From contig NZ_MUKN01000009.1 of the NCBI RefSeq assembly GCF_001995175.1, positions 1 to 64,000 on the forward strand: 64,000 bases of DNA, read 5' to 3'. This stretch comes from Rathayibacter rhapontici (GTDB taxonomy: Bacteria; Actinomycetota; Actinomycetes; Actinomycetales; Microbacteriaceae). The notes below the pieces were generated by a model. The model was not told where the DNA came from. It saw only the letters and a list, made by a program, of their open reading frames with translations, and did not search any database. Position 1 is the stretch's first letter, and each line of letters starts with the position of its first letter. Positions 18,691-28,239 of the stretch are shown here, one piece after another. A program made the translations under genes and the position numbers.

Positions 18691-19644
18691 GTGCTCCGCT
18701 CCGTCGCCCTCGTCGCCCTGCCCGGTCTCGCCCCGTTCGAGTTCGGGGTCGTCTGCGAGGTGTTCGGCATCGACCGCACCGCCCAGGGCGGGCCCGCGTT
18801 CGACCTGCGCATCGTCACCGCGGATCCGGGGCCGGTCACCACGAGCCTGGGCTTCGACATGGTCGTCGAGCACGGCCTCGCCGCCGCCGAGGACGCGGAT
18901 CTCCTCGCGATCCCGGCCCTCCCGCGCGGACCGGTGGACGAGCGCGTGCTCGACCTCCTCCGGCGGGCGCACGCCCGGGGCGCGTGGATCCTCAGCGTCT
19001 GCAGCGGGGCCTTCGTGCTCGCCCAGTCGGGGATCCTCGACGGCCGACGCGCCACGACGCACTGGATGCACACCGACGAGCTCGCCGAGCGGTTCCCGTC
19101 CGTCCGGGTCGACCCGGACGTCCTCTTCGTGCAGGAGGGCCGCATCGTCACCAGCGCGGGAACCGCCGCGGGGATCGACGCCTGCCTGCACATCGTGCGG
19201 GAGGAGTGGGGCGCCGCCGCCGCCAACGTGGTCGCCCGCAGGATGGTCGTGCCGCCGCAGCGCCACGGCGGCCAGGCGCAGTACATCCGCACCCCGATCC
19301 CGGAGGCCCGGGCCGACTCGTTCGCGGAGGTCACCGAGTGGATGCTCGACAACCTCGACCAGGAGCTCACCGTCGAGACCCTGGCGCGGCGCGCGCTGAT
19401 GTCGCCCCGCACCTTCGCGCGGCGGTTCCGGGCCGACCTCGGCACCACTCCGCTCGCCTGGCTGAACCGCCAGCGCCTGCTGCGCGCGCAGCAGCTGCTC
19501 GAGGAGACCGATCTCACCCTCGAGACGATCGCGGGGCGGGTCGGGTTCGGCACGGCGGCGGTCATGCGCCACCACTTCGTGCGCGTGCTGCAGACGACGC
19601 CCGCGGCCTACCGCCGGACGTTCGCGTGCGCCGAGGCGTCCTGA
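18691..19644 (+). CDS. GlxA-type AraC family transcriptional regulator with DJ-1/PfpI domain
   Basis: A protein of 317 residues. The N-terminal DJ-1/PfpI-like domain (about 1-180) contains the nucleophile-elbow sequence ILSVCSGAFVLAQSG and the downstream HWMHTDELAERFP. The C-terminal AraC helix-turn-helix domain (about 215-315) has ALMSPRTFARRFRADLGTTPLAWL and GFGTAAVMRHHF. Such proteins are one-component regulators of small-molecule metabolism; the effector is unknown. It diverges from galE and converges on manA, with no obvious partner gene. Confidence 0.9.
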   Translation: MLRSVALVALPGLAPFEFGVVCEVFGIDRTAQGGPAFDLRIVTADPGPVTTSLGFDMVVEHGLAAAEDADLLAIPALPRGPVDERVLDLLRRAHARGAWILSVCSGAFVLAQSGILDGRRATTHWMHTDELAERFPSVRVDPDVLFVQEGRIVTSAGTAAGIDACLHIVREEWGAAAANVVARRMVVPPQRHGGQAQYIRTPIPEARADSFAEVTEWMLDNLDQELTVETLARRALMSPRTFARRFRADLGTTPLAWLNRQRLLRAQQLLEETDLTLETIAGRVGFGTAAVMRHHFVRVLQTTPAAYRRTFACAEAS

Positions 19645-19645
19645 G

Positions 19646-19660
19646 CCGCCCCGCGGGCGG
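19646..19660. terminator. hairpin between convergent araC-type gene and manA
   Basis: Perfect 6-bp stem CCGCCC/GGGCGG with a 3-nt loop in the 24-bp gap between the two convergent stops. No T-tract. Confidence 0.4.
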
Positions 19661-19668
19661 TCGGACGG

Positions 19669-20883
19669 CTACTGCGCGGCGACGAAGAGGGTTCCGCGGC
19701 CGCTGACCGAGAGGGTCCCCTCGGACGGCGTGACGAAGACGCTGCCTCCGCGCTCGACGCGCGTCCGGCCCTCCGCGCCCTCGAGCACGAAGGATCCCGC
19801 GGTGGCGATCGCGATGGCCGGGCCGCGCAGCCCCAGCTCCACGGCGTCCTCCGACACCGGCTCCACGACCGCGAGCACGAAGTCCGGCACGTCGGGCCGG
19901 TAGACCCGGACCCCGGGCGCGACCTCCTGCGCGGGGAGGTAGGGCACCGGCAGCGGCGAGAACTCGAGCACGTCGACGAGCTCGGGCACGTCGATGTGCT
20001 TGGGCGTCAGTCCTCCGCGCAGCACGTTGTCGGACGCCGCCATCAGCTCGACGCCGGTGCCGTGCAGGTACGCGTGGATGTTCCCCGCGGGCAGGTAGAG
20101 CACCTCTCCGCGCGCGAGCCGCACCCGGTTCAGCAGGAGCGACAGCACGATGCCCGGATCGCCCGGGTAGCTCTCGGCGAGGTCGCCGACGGTGCGGGTC
20201 TCGAGGCGGTCGTCCCCGTCGGCGGCCCGCACGACGGCGTCGACGAGAGCCGCCACCTCGCTGCGGTCGCCGTCCGCGAGCAGCCACGACACCGCACGGC
20301 GGAGCACCTGCTCGGCGTCGCCGTCGAGAGTGGCGGTGAACGCGCGGATCGCGGCGCCCTGCTGCTCGGGGGCGCGCTCGGCGAGCTCCTCGAGCAGCGC
20401 CGCCGCCTGCGCGGGATCGCGGAAACCGCACAGCGCGTCGAAGCTCTCGGTGAGCGCGTAGATCAGCTCCGGCTTGTGGAACGGGTCCTTGTAGTTGCGG
20501 TCCGCCGCATCGCGCGCGATGCCGGCCTCGTCCTCCTCGACGAAGCGGCGCTGCGCCGTCTCGGCCGAGGGGTGCGCCTGCAGCGAGAGCGGCCCGCCCG
20601 CGGCGAGGATCTTCAGCAGGAACGGCAGGCGCGGAGCACCGGAGACGGGGTCGGCCGAGCCGTGCGATCCGGCGAGCGCCGCCTCCGGCTCCCGCGCGAT
20701 CCAGTCCGCGAGGGTGGCCGCGCCGACCGCGGGGTCGAGGATCCGCGACGGCGACCCGGGGTGCGCCCCGAGCCACAGCTCCGCCTCGGGGCGGCCGGAC
20801 GCCGAGGTGCCGAGTGCGTCCGAGATGCCGGTGAGCGACCCCCAGGCGTAGTCGCGGGGGGTGTTGCCGATCGGGATGAACAC
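19669..20883 (-). CDS. manA: mannose-6-phosphate isomerase, class I
   Basis: Zinc enzyme interconverting fructose-6-phosphate and mannose-6-phosphate, the entry to GDP-mannose. The 404 residues include FLLKILAAGGPLSLQAHPS with zinc-binding Gln/His, YKDPFHKPELIYAL with Glu/His, and the active-site block LPAGNIHAYLHGTGVELM followed by SDNVLRGGLTPKHID. GTG at 20883 is chosen because the product then begins VFIPIGNTPRDYAWG, as in the family. It supplies precursor for the gmd genes at 26-28 kb; manB and manC are not in the window. Confidence 0.93.
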   Translation of the reverse strand: MFIPIGNTPRDYAWGSLTGISDALGTSASGRPEAELWLGAHPGSPSRILDPAVGAATLADWIAREPEAALAGSHGSADPVSGAPRLPFLLKILAAGGPLSLQAHPSAETAQRRFVEEDEAGIARDAADRNYKDPFHKPELIYALTESFDALCGFRDPAQAAALLEELAERAPEQQGAAIRAFTATLDGDAEQVLRRAVSWLLADGDRSEVAALVDAVVRAADGDDRLETRTVGDLAESYPGDPGIVLSLLLNRVRLARGEVLYLPAGNIHAYLHGTGVELMAASDNVLRGGLTPKHIDVPELVDVLEFSPLPVPYLPAQEVAPGVRVYRPDVPDFVLAVVEPVSEDAVELGLRGPAIAIATAGSFVLEGAEGRTRVERGGSVFVTPSEGTLSVSGRGTLFVAAQ

Positions 20884-21124
20884 GGGCCGGGCCTTTCCGT
20901 CCGGGGAGCAGGGAGGAGCCGCGCGAGTACCGGACCCTGCCGGGGCCGCTCCGCCCCGACGGTAGCAGGATCCACAACGGCGACCGCTGGTGGCGGGGCT
21001 CCCCTTGGCGCTCCCCTCCACCGATCGTGCCGCCGTGGGCCCGCGTTCGTACGCTGGCACCAGCCGCGTCGCCGCTGCTGGACGGCTGCGGCGGTCCGGC
21101 TCGAACGAGGGAGCGACGGAGCAC

Positions 21125-22311
21125 ATGGACAGCACGATCTTCGAGACGCTGACGGCCGACTTCTACGGCTTCGCCGGGGGTCTCTCCCCGGCCGAGAAGG
21201 ACCTCCTCGCGGGCCTGCGCGCCTTCCTCGAGGAGCAGGTGCGCCCGATCGCCGACGACTTCTGGGAGCGCGCCGAGTTCCCGCGGCACCTCGTGCCGGG
21301 GATCCACGCGACGGGCGCCGTCGGCCTCTCGTGGCCCGAGACGCGCGCGATCGAGAACTCGGCGTCTTCCGCGGCTGGGTCGCTCTCGAGCTCGGCCGGG
21401 TCGACGCGGGCATCGCCACCTACGTGGGCGTGCAGAACGGACTGGTGATGGGCACCGTCGGCGTGACCGGGTCGGACGAGCAGCGCGCCGAGTGGCTCCC
21501 CCGGCTCGCGTCGGGCGAGGTCATCGGAGCCTTCGGCCTGACCGAGCCCCACTCCGGGTCGGACTCCGCCCAGGGACTGCGCACCACCGCCCGTCGCGAC
21601 GGCGACGACTGGATCCTCGACGGCGCGAAGCGCTGGATCGGCAACGCGACGTTCAGCGACGTCACCGTGATCTGGGCCAAGGACACCGCCGACGGGCAGG
21701 TCAAGGGCTTCCTCGTGCCGACGACGACGCCGGGCTACCGCGCCACGGCGATCGCCCGCAAGCAGAGCCTGCGCACGATCCAGAACGCGGACATCGTCCT
21801 CGAGGGCGTGCGCGTGCCGGAGTCGCTCCGCCTGCAGAACGCGGACTCCTTCCGCGACACCGCGAAGATCCTCCGGCTCACCCGGGCCGAAGTGGCCTGG
21901 CAGGCGATCGGAGTCGCCATCGGCGCCTACGACGCGGCCCTGCGGTACGCCCGCGAGCGCGTCCAGTTCGGCAAGCCCCTCGTCGGCCACCAGCTCGTGC
22001 AGGACCTCCTCGTCAAGAGCATCGGCAACATCACCGCGAGCATCGCCCTGGCCACCCGGGTCTCCGAGATGCTCGACGCCGGCGAGCAGCGCGACGAGCA
22101 CTCCGCGCTCGCCAAGGCCTACACGACGGCGCGCATGCGCGAGACCGTCGCGTGGTGCCGGGAGGTGATGGGCGGCAACGGCATCGTGCTCGACTACGGG
22201 GTCGCCCGGTTCTTCGCCGACGCGGAGGCCCTGTACTCCTACGAGGGGACGCGCGAGATGAACACCCTGATCGTCGGCCGCGCGATCACCGGCACGGCGG
22301 CGTTCGTCTGA
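21125..22311 (+). CDS. acyl-CoA dehydrogenase, glutaryl-CoA dehydrogenase-like (frame-disrupted)
   Basis: FAD-dependent acyl-CoA dehydrogenase of about 395 residues. Visible features: LTEPHSGSD (FAD and substrate binding), RWIGNATFSDV, RVQFGKPLVGHQLVQ, the MGGNGI motif and the catalytic glutamate in YSYEGTREMNTLIVGRAITG, the closest match being the glutaryl-CoA dehydrogenase group. The frame changes near 21362 (CGGC/GTCTTCC); one restored base gives IENSA-VFRGWVALELGRVDAG. The ATG at 21125 has GGAG at 21117-21120. Upstream, 241 bp to manA contain no other gene that I can see. Confidence 0.87.
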
Positions 22312-22334
22312 GCCGGAGCGACGCGACCGCTCTC

Positions 22335-22340
22335 TAGACT
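22335..22340 (+). promoter_or_regulatory. candidate leaderless -10 of the polymerase/ligase pair
   Basis: TAGACT followed by 7 bp and the ATG at 22348, with no Shine-Dalgarno sequence. It lies 24 bp after the acyl-CoA dehydrogenase stop and may start the surface-polysaccharide unit independently. Confidence 0.5.
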
Positions 22341-22347
22341 GATCGCC

Positions 22348-23697
22348 ATGCCCGAACGCGCCGCGCCCTCCGCTCCCCGAGCGCTCGCGGTCGCGATCCT
22401 CACGGTCCTGATCTCGGGTCAGGCGCTGCGCAACCTCGCCGGCTGGTGGGGCTGGGGCCTGGTCGTCGGCGCGCTCCTGATCGCGGCGGTCGTGCTCGTA
22501 GTGCGCGTGCGGCCGAGGCTGCTCTGGAGCCGGACCCCCAAGTCGCTCCTGGCGTTCCTCGCCCTCGTCGTGCTGTCGCTGCTCTGGTCCGCGTACCCCG
22601 GCGCGAGCGCCATCGGCGTCACGGCGCAGCTCGCGACGACCTTCGGAGGCGTGGTCCTGGGTCTGACGCTCGGGGCCGGCGCCTTCGTGACGGCTCTCGG
22701 GCGGGCACTGCGCATCACGGTCGGCCTCTCGCTCCTGTTCGAGCTCGTCGTCGCGGTCGTCGTGCGGCAGAGCGTGCTCCCCCTCGTGATCGACCTGCCC
22801 GCCTCCGGCCCCGTCCCCGACGCCTTCTACTGGTCGCAGGCGGCGCTGTTCACCGGGGAGCCGATCCAGGGCATCGTCGGCAACCGCAACCTGCTCGGCT
22901 TCGCCGCGCTCCTGGGCCTCGTCGTCGTCCTGATCGAGCTCGCCGCCCGCACGGTCCGCCGTCGCTGGGGCGTCCTCTGGGCACTCGTCTTCGCCGCGAC
23001 CCTGCTGCTCACCCGCTCCTCGACCGTGCTGCTCTGCCTCGTGGCCGTCGCCCTCGCCGCGGCCTTCGCGCTCTGGGCGCGCCGTCGGGGCGAGGACGGG
23101 CGGCGGCCGGTGTACGTGACCGCGGCGGCCGTCGGCGCCGTGCTGGTCGTCGGTGTCGCGTCGGGCTGGGGCGCCCTGCTCTCCCTCCTGGGCAAGAGCG
23201 AGGACGCGACCGGGCGCCTCGACATCTGGAGCGCCGTCGGTGAGCTCGCCGCTCAGCGCCCCGTGCTCGGGTGGGGCTGGGTCAGCTACTGGGCCCCGTG
23301 GGCCGCTCCGTTCGACACCCTCGCCGAGCGCAAGGGCGTCCTCTACCTGCAGGCGCACAACGCCGCGCTCGACGTCTGGTTCCAGCTCGGCGTCGTGGGC
23401 CTCGTGCTCTTCACCGCCCTCACCGTCTCGACGCTCTGGCGCTCCTGGTTCCGCGCCGTCGACCGGCCCCGCCGCAGCGCGACCGCAGCACTGCCCTACT
23501 CGGCGCTGTCCCTGGCGCCGCTGCTCCTCGTCGTCGCCCTGCTCGCGCAGTCGCTCGCCGAGAGCCGCCTGCTGATCGAGAGCGGCTGGCTCCTGCTCAC
23601 GGCCCTCGCCGTCCTGACGAAGCAGCCCGCGAACGAGGCCGAGGAGGCCCTGTCGGCCGAGCGCCTCGCCGTCGCGGGCGAGCGACCGGGGCGATGA
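22348..23697 (+). CDS. O-antigen ligase/polymerase family membrane protein, copy 1
   Basis: A protein of 449 residues with about 11 hydrophobic segments and the Wzy/WaaL-type large outer loop. Shared features with the next gene are IQGIVGNRNLLGFAALLGLV and VLGWGWVSYWAP followed by YLQAHNAALDVWFQLGVVGL, the family's conserved R and H-containing loops. These proteins polymerise or ligate lipid-linked glycans on the outer face of the membrane. The stop overlaps the start of its paralogue (ATGA). Substrate is unknown. Confidence 0.85.
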   Translation: MPERAAPSAPRALAVAILTVLISGQALRNLAGWWGWGLVVGALLIAAVVLVVRVRPRLLWSRTPKSLLAFLALVVLSLLWSAYPGASAIGVTAQLATTFGGVVLGLTLGAGAFVTALGRALRITVGLSLLFELVVAVVVRQSVLPLVIDLPASGPVPDAFYWSQAALFTGEPIQGIVGNRNLLGFAALLGLVVVLIELAARTVRRRWGVLWALVFAATLLLTRSSTVLLCLVAVALAAAFALWARRRGEDGRRPVYVTAAAVGAVLVVGVASGWGALLSLLGKSEDATGRLDIWSAVGELAAQRPVLGWGWVSYWAPWAAPFDTLAERKGVLYLQAHNAALDVWFQLGVVGLVLFTALTVSTLWRSWFRAVDRPRRSATAALPYSALSLAPLLLVVALLAQSLAESRLLIESGWLLLTALAVLTKQPANEAEEALSAERLAVAGERPGR

Positions 23698-24977
23698 CGG
23701 ACCGGCGTCCCTCCGCTCTCCCGCCGTACCTCTCGGACGCGGTGGCGTCCCCCCGGTTCGCCGCCGCCCTCGCGCAGTCGACCCTCGTCGTCGTCCTGTG
23801 CGCGCCCGCGGTCCGCGGGATGATCGGCTGGCCCGGCTACATCGCCGGCATCGCGACGCTGACGGTCCTCGCCGCGGCGATGCTCGTGCTGCGCCGTGGC
23901 ACCCTCGACTGGGAGGGACTGCTGCCGACGAGCATCCTGGTGTTCCTGGGCTGGATCGCGCTCAGCGTGCTCTGGAGCGGGTACCAGTGGTCGACCGTCT
24001 CGGGCGTCGCCTACCAGCTCGCGCTCGCGTTCCTGGCCATCGCGATCGGAGTGACGCGCGACATCATCCAGATCATCCGCTCGGTCGGGGACGTGCTGCG
24101 CTTCGTCCTCGCGGCGTCCGTCGCCGTCGAGGTGGTCGCCGGCGTGCTCATCGACCGTCCGCTGCGCTTCCTGGGCGTCGAGGGGCAGCTCGCGGCGGGA
24201 GGGCCGATCCAGGGGCTGGTGGGCACGCGCAACCAGCTCGGCCTGGTGTGCCTCCTCGCGATCGTGACGTTCGCGGTCGAGCTGATGACCCGCTCCGTGG
24301 CCCGCGGCTCCGCGATCGCCTCGCTCGCCCTCGCGGCCGCCACGCTGCTCTTCACCCGCTCGGCGGTCAGCGCCGGCGTGCTCGTGGTCGCCGCGGTCGT
24401 CGCGCTCGCCCTCCGCTGGGTGCGCCGGGGCGACAGCGAGCACCGGCGCACCCGGCAGTACGTCACGCTCGGCGTCGCCGCCGGAGCGGCCCTCGCCGCC
24501 TGGCTCTTCCGCTCCCGGATCATCGAGCTGCTCAACGCGGGCAGCGAGTTCGAGTTCCGCCTCACCCTCTGGCAGCAGGTCGGCCGCTTCGTCGATCTCG
24601 CCCCGCTGATCGGCTGGGGCTGGGTGGGCTACTGGCGCACGGAGCTGTACCCGTTCAACGCGATCGACTTCCTCTCCGGCCGCCCGCACTCCTCGAGCCT
24701 GAACGCCCTGTTCGACCTGGCCCTTCAGGTCGGAGTCGTCGGAGCGGTGCTCTTCACGGCGCTCGTCGGGCTCGCCCTCTGGCGCTCCTGGCTGATCGCG
24801 TCCGAGCGCAAGGCCGTCGTGCACGTGTGGCCGGTGATGGTCCTGACCGTGCTCGTCGTCACCGCCCTCGCCGAGAGCTCGATCCTGCTGGACGCGGGCT
24901 GGCTCCTGGTCGTGGTGTGCGCCATGCGCGCGGCGCAGGGCCTCAGCTGGCGCCGGCTGCTCCGCCCCCGTGACTGA
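23694..24977 (+). CDS. O-antigen ligase/polymerase family membrane protein, copy 2
   Basis: Paralogue of the previous gene, 427 residues, same topology. Matching motifs are IQGLVGTRNQLGLVCLLAIV, LIGWGWVGYWRTELYPF and SSSLNALFDLALQVGVVGAVL. The copy-1 His in QAHNA is replaced by Ser/Asn (SSSLNA), so the two copies may differ in activity or act on different glycans. Start ATG at 23694 overlaps the stop of copy 1. Its 3' end overlaps 35 bp of the convergent glycosyltransferase gene. Confidence 0.83.
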   Translation: MTDRRPSALPPYLSDAVASPRFAAALAQSTLVVVLCAPAVRGMIGWPGYIAGIATLTVLAAAMLVLRRGTLDWEGLLPTSILVFLGWIALSVLWSGYQWSTVSGVAYQLALAFLAIAIGVTRDIIQIIRSVGDVLRFVLAASVAVEVVAGVLIDRPLRFLGVEGQLAAGGPIQGLVGTRNQLGLVCLLAIVTFAVELMTRSVARGSAIASLALAAATLLFTRSAVSAGVLVVAAVVALALRWVRRGDSEHRRTRQYVTLGVAAGAALAAWLFRSRIIELLNAGSEFEFRLTLWQQVGRFVDLAPLIGWGWVGYWRTELYPFNAIDFLSGRPHSSSLNALFDLALQVGVVGAVLFTALVGLALWRSWLIASERKAVVHVWPVMVLTVLVVTALAESSILLDAGWLLVVVCAMRAAQGLSWRRLLRPRD

Positions 24978-26070
24978 CCCGGCGGCGGGCGACGGAGCGG
25001 AGCACCTCGAGGTGCTCCGCGCGGCAGCGCTCCCAGTCGAACTCCGCGGCACGCGCGAGGCCGAGCGGAGCGAGCTCCTCCCGGCGCGCGATCGCCTCGA
25101 CGATGCCGTCGGCGATCGAGCGGGCGTCGAGCGGATCGACGTACACCGCGGCGTCGCCGCAGATCTCGGGCAGCGACCCGGCGTCGGCGGCCGCGACGGG
25201 GCAGCCGGACGCCATGGCCTCGATCGGCGGGAGGCCGAAGCCCTCGTAGAGGCTGGGGAAGGCGAGGACCGCCGCCCGCCGGTACAGCTCGGCGAGCTCC
25301 TCCGGAGCGACGTGGCCGCGCCACTCGACGAAGTCGGGCAGCTCGCCGAGCCGGTCGAGGTCGCCGCCGGTCAGCACGAGCCGGAGGTCGTGGCCGTCGG
25401 CCCGGAGCAGGCGCATCGCCTCGAAGAGCCGCGCGTGGTTCTTGTGCGGCCACGCCCGCGCCGGGAAGAAGACGAAGTCCTCCCGCTCGCCCGTGTTCGG
25501 GTGGAAGCGCGAGGTGTCCACTCCGAGGTGCGAGACGTGGATCCGCTCGGCCGGGATCCCGAGGAGCTCGACGATGCGCCCCTTCGTGAACTCGCTGATC
25601 GTGATCACCGCGTCCGCGCGCCGGGCCGTCGCCTCGTAGGCGACTCGGCGGAAGAGGCGCTCGACGCGCGGGAAGAGGTCGGGCAGATCGCGGTGCTGCA
25701 GGTCGAACAGCATCTGCACGTGCCCCTGCCTCCTCGAAGGCCAGGGCAGGGGCACCGTGAAGGGGAAGTAGAGGGTCTCGTCCCGCGCCAGGCGTCCGCG
25801 CAGGCGCACGGTCCGCAGCAGCGCCTGCAGCATGCCGATCGCCCGCCGTCGGTGCCCCGCGCCGCTCACGACGCCGTCGGCGACGAGCTCCGCGACGCCC
25901 TCGCTGAAGCCGCGCGCGTTCTCGGGCACGAGGACCTGCACGCGCAGGTCCTCGTCTCCCGGCCGGGGCACGAGGAGGCGCGTCAGAGCACGCGCGTAGG
26001 TCTCGCCTCCCCCCATCCCGCCGGGGTCGACGGTGAGGACGGCGAGCGTGACGGGGAGCTGGTCGGGCAT
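24943..26070 (-). CDS. family 4 glycosyltransferase
   Basis: GT-B fold enzyme of 375 residues. The N-terminal half has TVDPGGMGGGETYARALTRL (Gly-rich loop for the sugar donor) and a putative acceptor domain; the C-terminal half has FFPARAWPHKNHARLFEAM and the nucleotide-sugar motif YEGFGLPPIEAMASGCPV (EX7E). Likely a mannosyl- or deoxyhexosyltransferase from its relatives, but the donor is not determined. ATG at 26070. It runs leftward, opposite to the gmd operon, with a 136-bp divergent spacer. Confidence 0.88.
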   Translation of the reverse strand: MPDQLPVTLAVLTVDPGGMGGGETYARALTRLLVPRPGDEDLRVQVLVPENARGFSEGVAELVADGVVSGAGHRRRAIGMLQALLRTVRLRGRLARDETLYFPFTVPLPWPSRRQGHVQMLFDLQHRDLPDLFPRVERLFRRVAYEATARRADAVITISEFTKGRIVELLGIPAERIHVSHLGVDTSRFHPNTGEREDFVFFPARAWPHKNHARLFEAMRLLRADGHDLRLVLTGGDLDRLGELPDFVEWRGHVAPEELAELYRRAAVLAFPSLYEGFGLPPIEAMASGCPVAAADAGSLPEICGDAAVYVDPLDARSIADGIVEAIARREELAPLGLARAAEFDWERCRAEHLEVLRSVARRRVSHGGGAAGAS

Positions 26071-26159
26071 GGCGTCCAATCGGTGTCTCGACCGGCCAGG
26101 ATAGCCGCGGCCGGCGCCGCCCCGCCGGTGCCGATCCGGCCTCGGGCGGGGCCCGTGGG

Positions 26160-26165
26160 TAGTAT
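26160..26165 (+). promoter_or_regulatory. candidate -10 of the gmd operon
   Basis: TAGTAT within GGGTAGTATGTAGCC in the spacer before gmd, about 41 bp upstream of the GTG at 26207. It is the only A/T-rich point in an otherwise GC-rich spacer. No clear -35. Confidence 0.45.
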
Positions 26166-26206
26166 GTAGCCCGCTGTCATCGACCCACGACGAAACGGAC
26201 CACCAC

Positions 26207-27190
<984 letters not shown>

Positions 27191-27192
27191 TC

Positions 27193-28149
27193 GTGCCCTC
27201 CGCTCTCGTCACCGGAGCGAGCGGGCAGGACGGGGGCTACCTCGTCGAGCGCCTGCTCGAGGACGGCTGGGACGTCTCCGCGCTCGTGCGCGGGGACGAC
27301 TCCGTCCTGCCCTCGGCCGTGCGGCCCATCGAGGGCGACCTCCGCGACGCCGCCGGCCTCGGCCGCATCGTCGCGGAGGCGGCACCGGACACGGTGTTCC
27401 ACCTCGCCGGGCTCTCCTCCGTGGCGCTGTCCTGGCAGGAGCCCGTGCTCACGGCCGAGGTCACCGGCACCGCCGTCGCGGCGCTGCTCGAGGCGTCCCT
27501 GTCGCTCCAGGAGTCGACCGGGCGCCCCGTGCGCTTCGTGCAGGCGTCGTCGTCCGAGATCTTCGGGGCGGCGACCGAGAACCCGCAGACGGAGTCGACC
27601 CCGATCCGCCCGGTGTCGCCCTACGGCGCGGCCAAGGCGTTCGCGCACCTCCTGGTCGGCGTGTACCGCGGACGCGGCCTGCACGCCTCCTCCGGGATCC
27701 TCTACAACCACGAGTCCCCCCGGCGCCCCGACGCCTTCGTGACGCGGAAGATCACGGCGGGCGTCGCGGCGATCGCCGTGGGGGCCGCGAGCGAGCTGTC
27801 GCTCGGCAACCTCGACGTCCGGCGCGACTGGGGCTGGGCCCCGGACTACGTCGACGCCCTCGTGCGGGCGTCCCGCGCCGACGAGGCGGGCGACTACGTC
27901 ATCGCGACCGGGGTCTCGCACTCCGTCCGCGAGTTCGTCGCCGCCGCGTTCGCCGCGGCCGGCATCGACGAGTGGGAGCACCTCGTCGTCCTCGATCCCC
28001 GCTTCGCGCGGCCCGTCGACGCCCCGGAGATGCGCGGCGACGCCTCGCGCGCCCGCTCCGTCCTCGGCTGGGAGCCGACGGTGGCCTTCGAGGAGATCGT
28101 CGCGCGCATGGTCGCGCACGACCTCGACCTGGCCCGACGCGTCGGCTGA
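27193..28149 (+). CDS. Gmd-like SDR, paralogue of the preceding gene
   Basis: A protein of 318 residues, clearly homologous to Gmd: GASGQDGGYLVERL, VQASSSEIFG, SPYGAAKAFAHLL, NHESPRRPDAFVTRKI and RDWGWAPDYVDALV. It is more diverged in the N-terminal nucleotide-binding half and shorter by 9 residues. All catalytic residues remain, so it may be a second dehydratase, or it may have become the 4-reductase that completes GDP-D-rhamnose; no separate reductase is seen nearby. Pairing of two homologous SDRs resembles rmd-gmd in Pseudomonas. Start GTG at 27193. Confidence 0.8.
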   Translation: MPSALVTGASGQDGGYLVERLLEDGWDVSALVRGDDSVLPSAVRPIEGDLRDAAGLGRIVAEAAPDTVFHLAGLSSVALSWQEPVLTAEVTGTAVAALLEASLSLQESTGRPVRFVQASSSEIFGAATENPQTESTPIRPVSPYGAAKAFAHLLVGVYRGRGLHASSGILYNHESPRRPDAFVTRKITAGVAAIAVGAASELSLGNLDVRRDWGWAPDYVDALVRASRADEAGDYVIATGVSHSVREFVAAAFAAAGIDEWEHLVVLDPRFARPVDAPEMRGDASRARSVLGWEPTVAFEEIVARMVAHDLDLARRVG

Positions 28150-28192
28150 GCCGCCGCCTCGCCGTCCCCCCGGTCGTGGAGCGGACGGAACG

Positions 28193-28198
28193 TACAAT
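28193..28198 (+). promoter_or_regulatory. candidate -10 of the wzm-wzt operon
   Basis: TACAAT, one base from the TATAAT consensus, 41 bp upstream of the wzm ATG. The -35 region is GC-rich and unconvincing. Confidence 0.6.
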
Positions 28199-28239
28199 GA
28201 TCCAGCTGCCGTGACGGCAGTGCTATGGCTGGGAGACCG

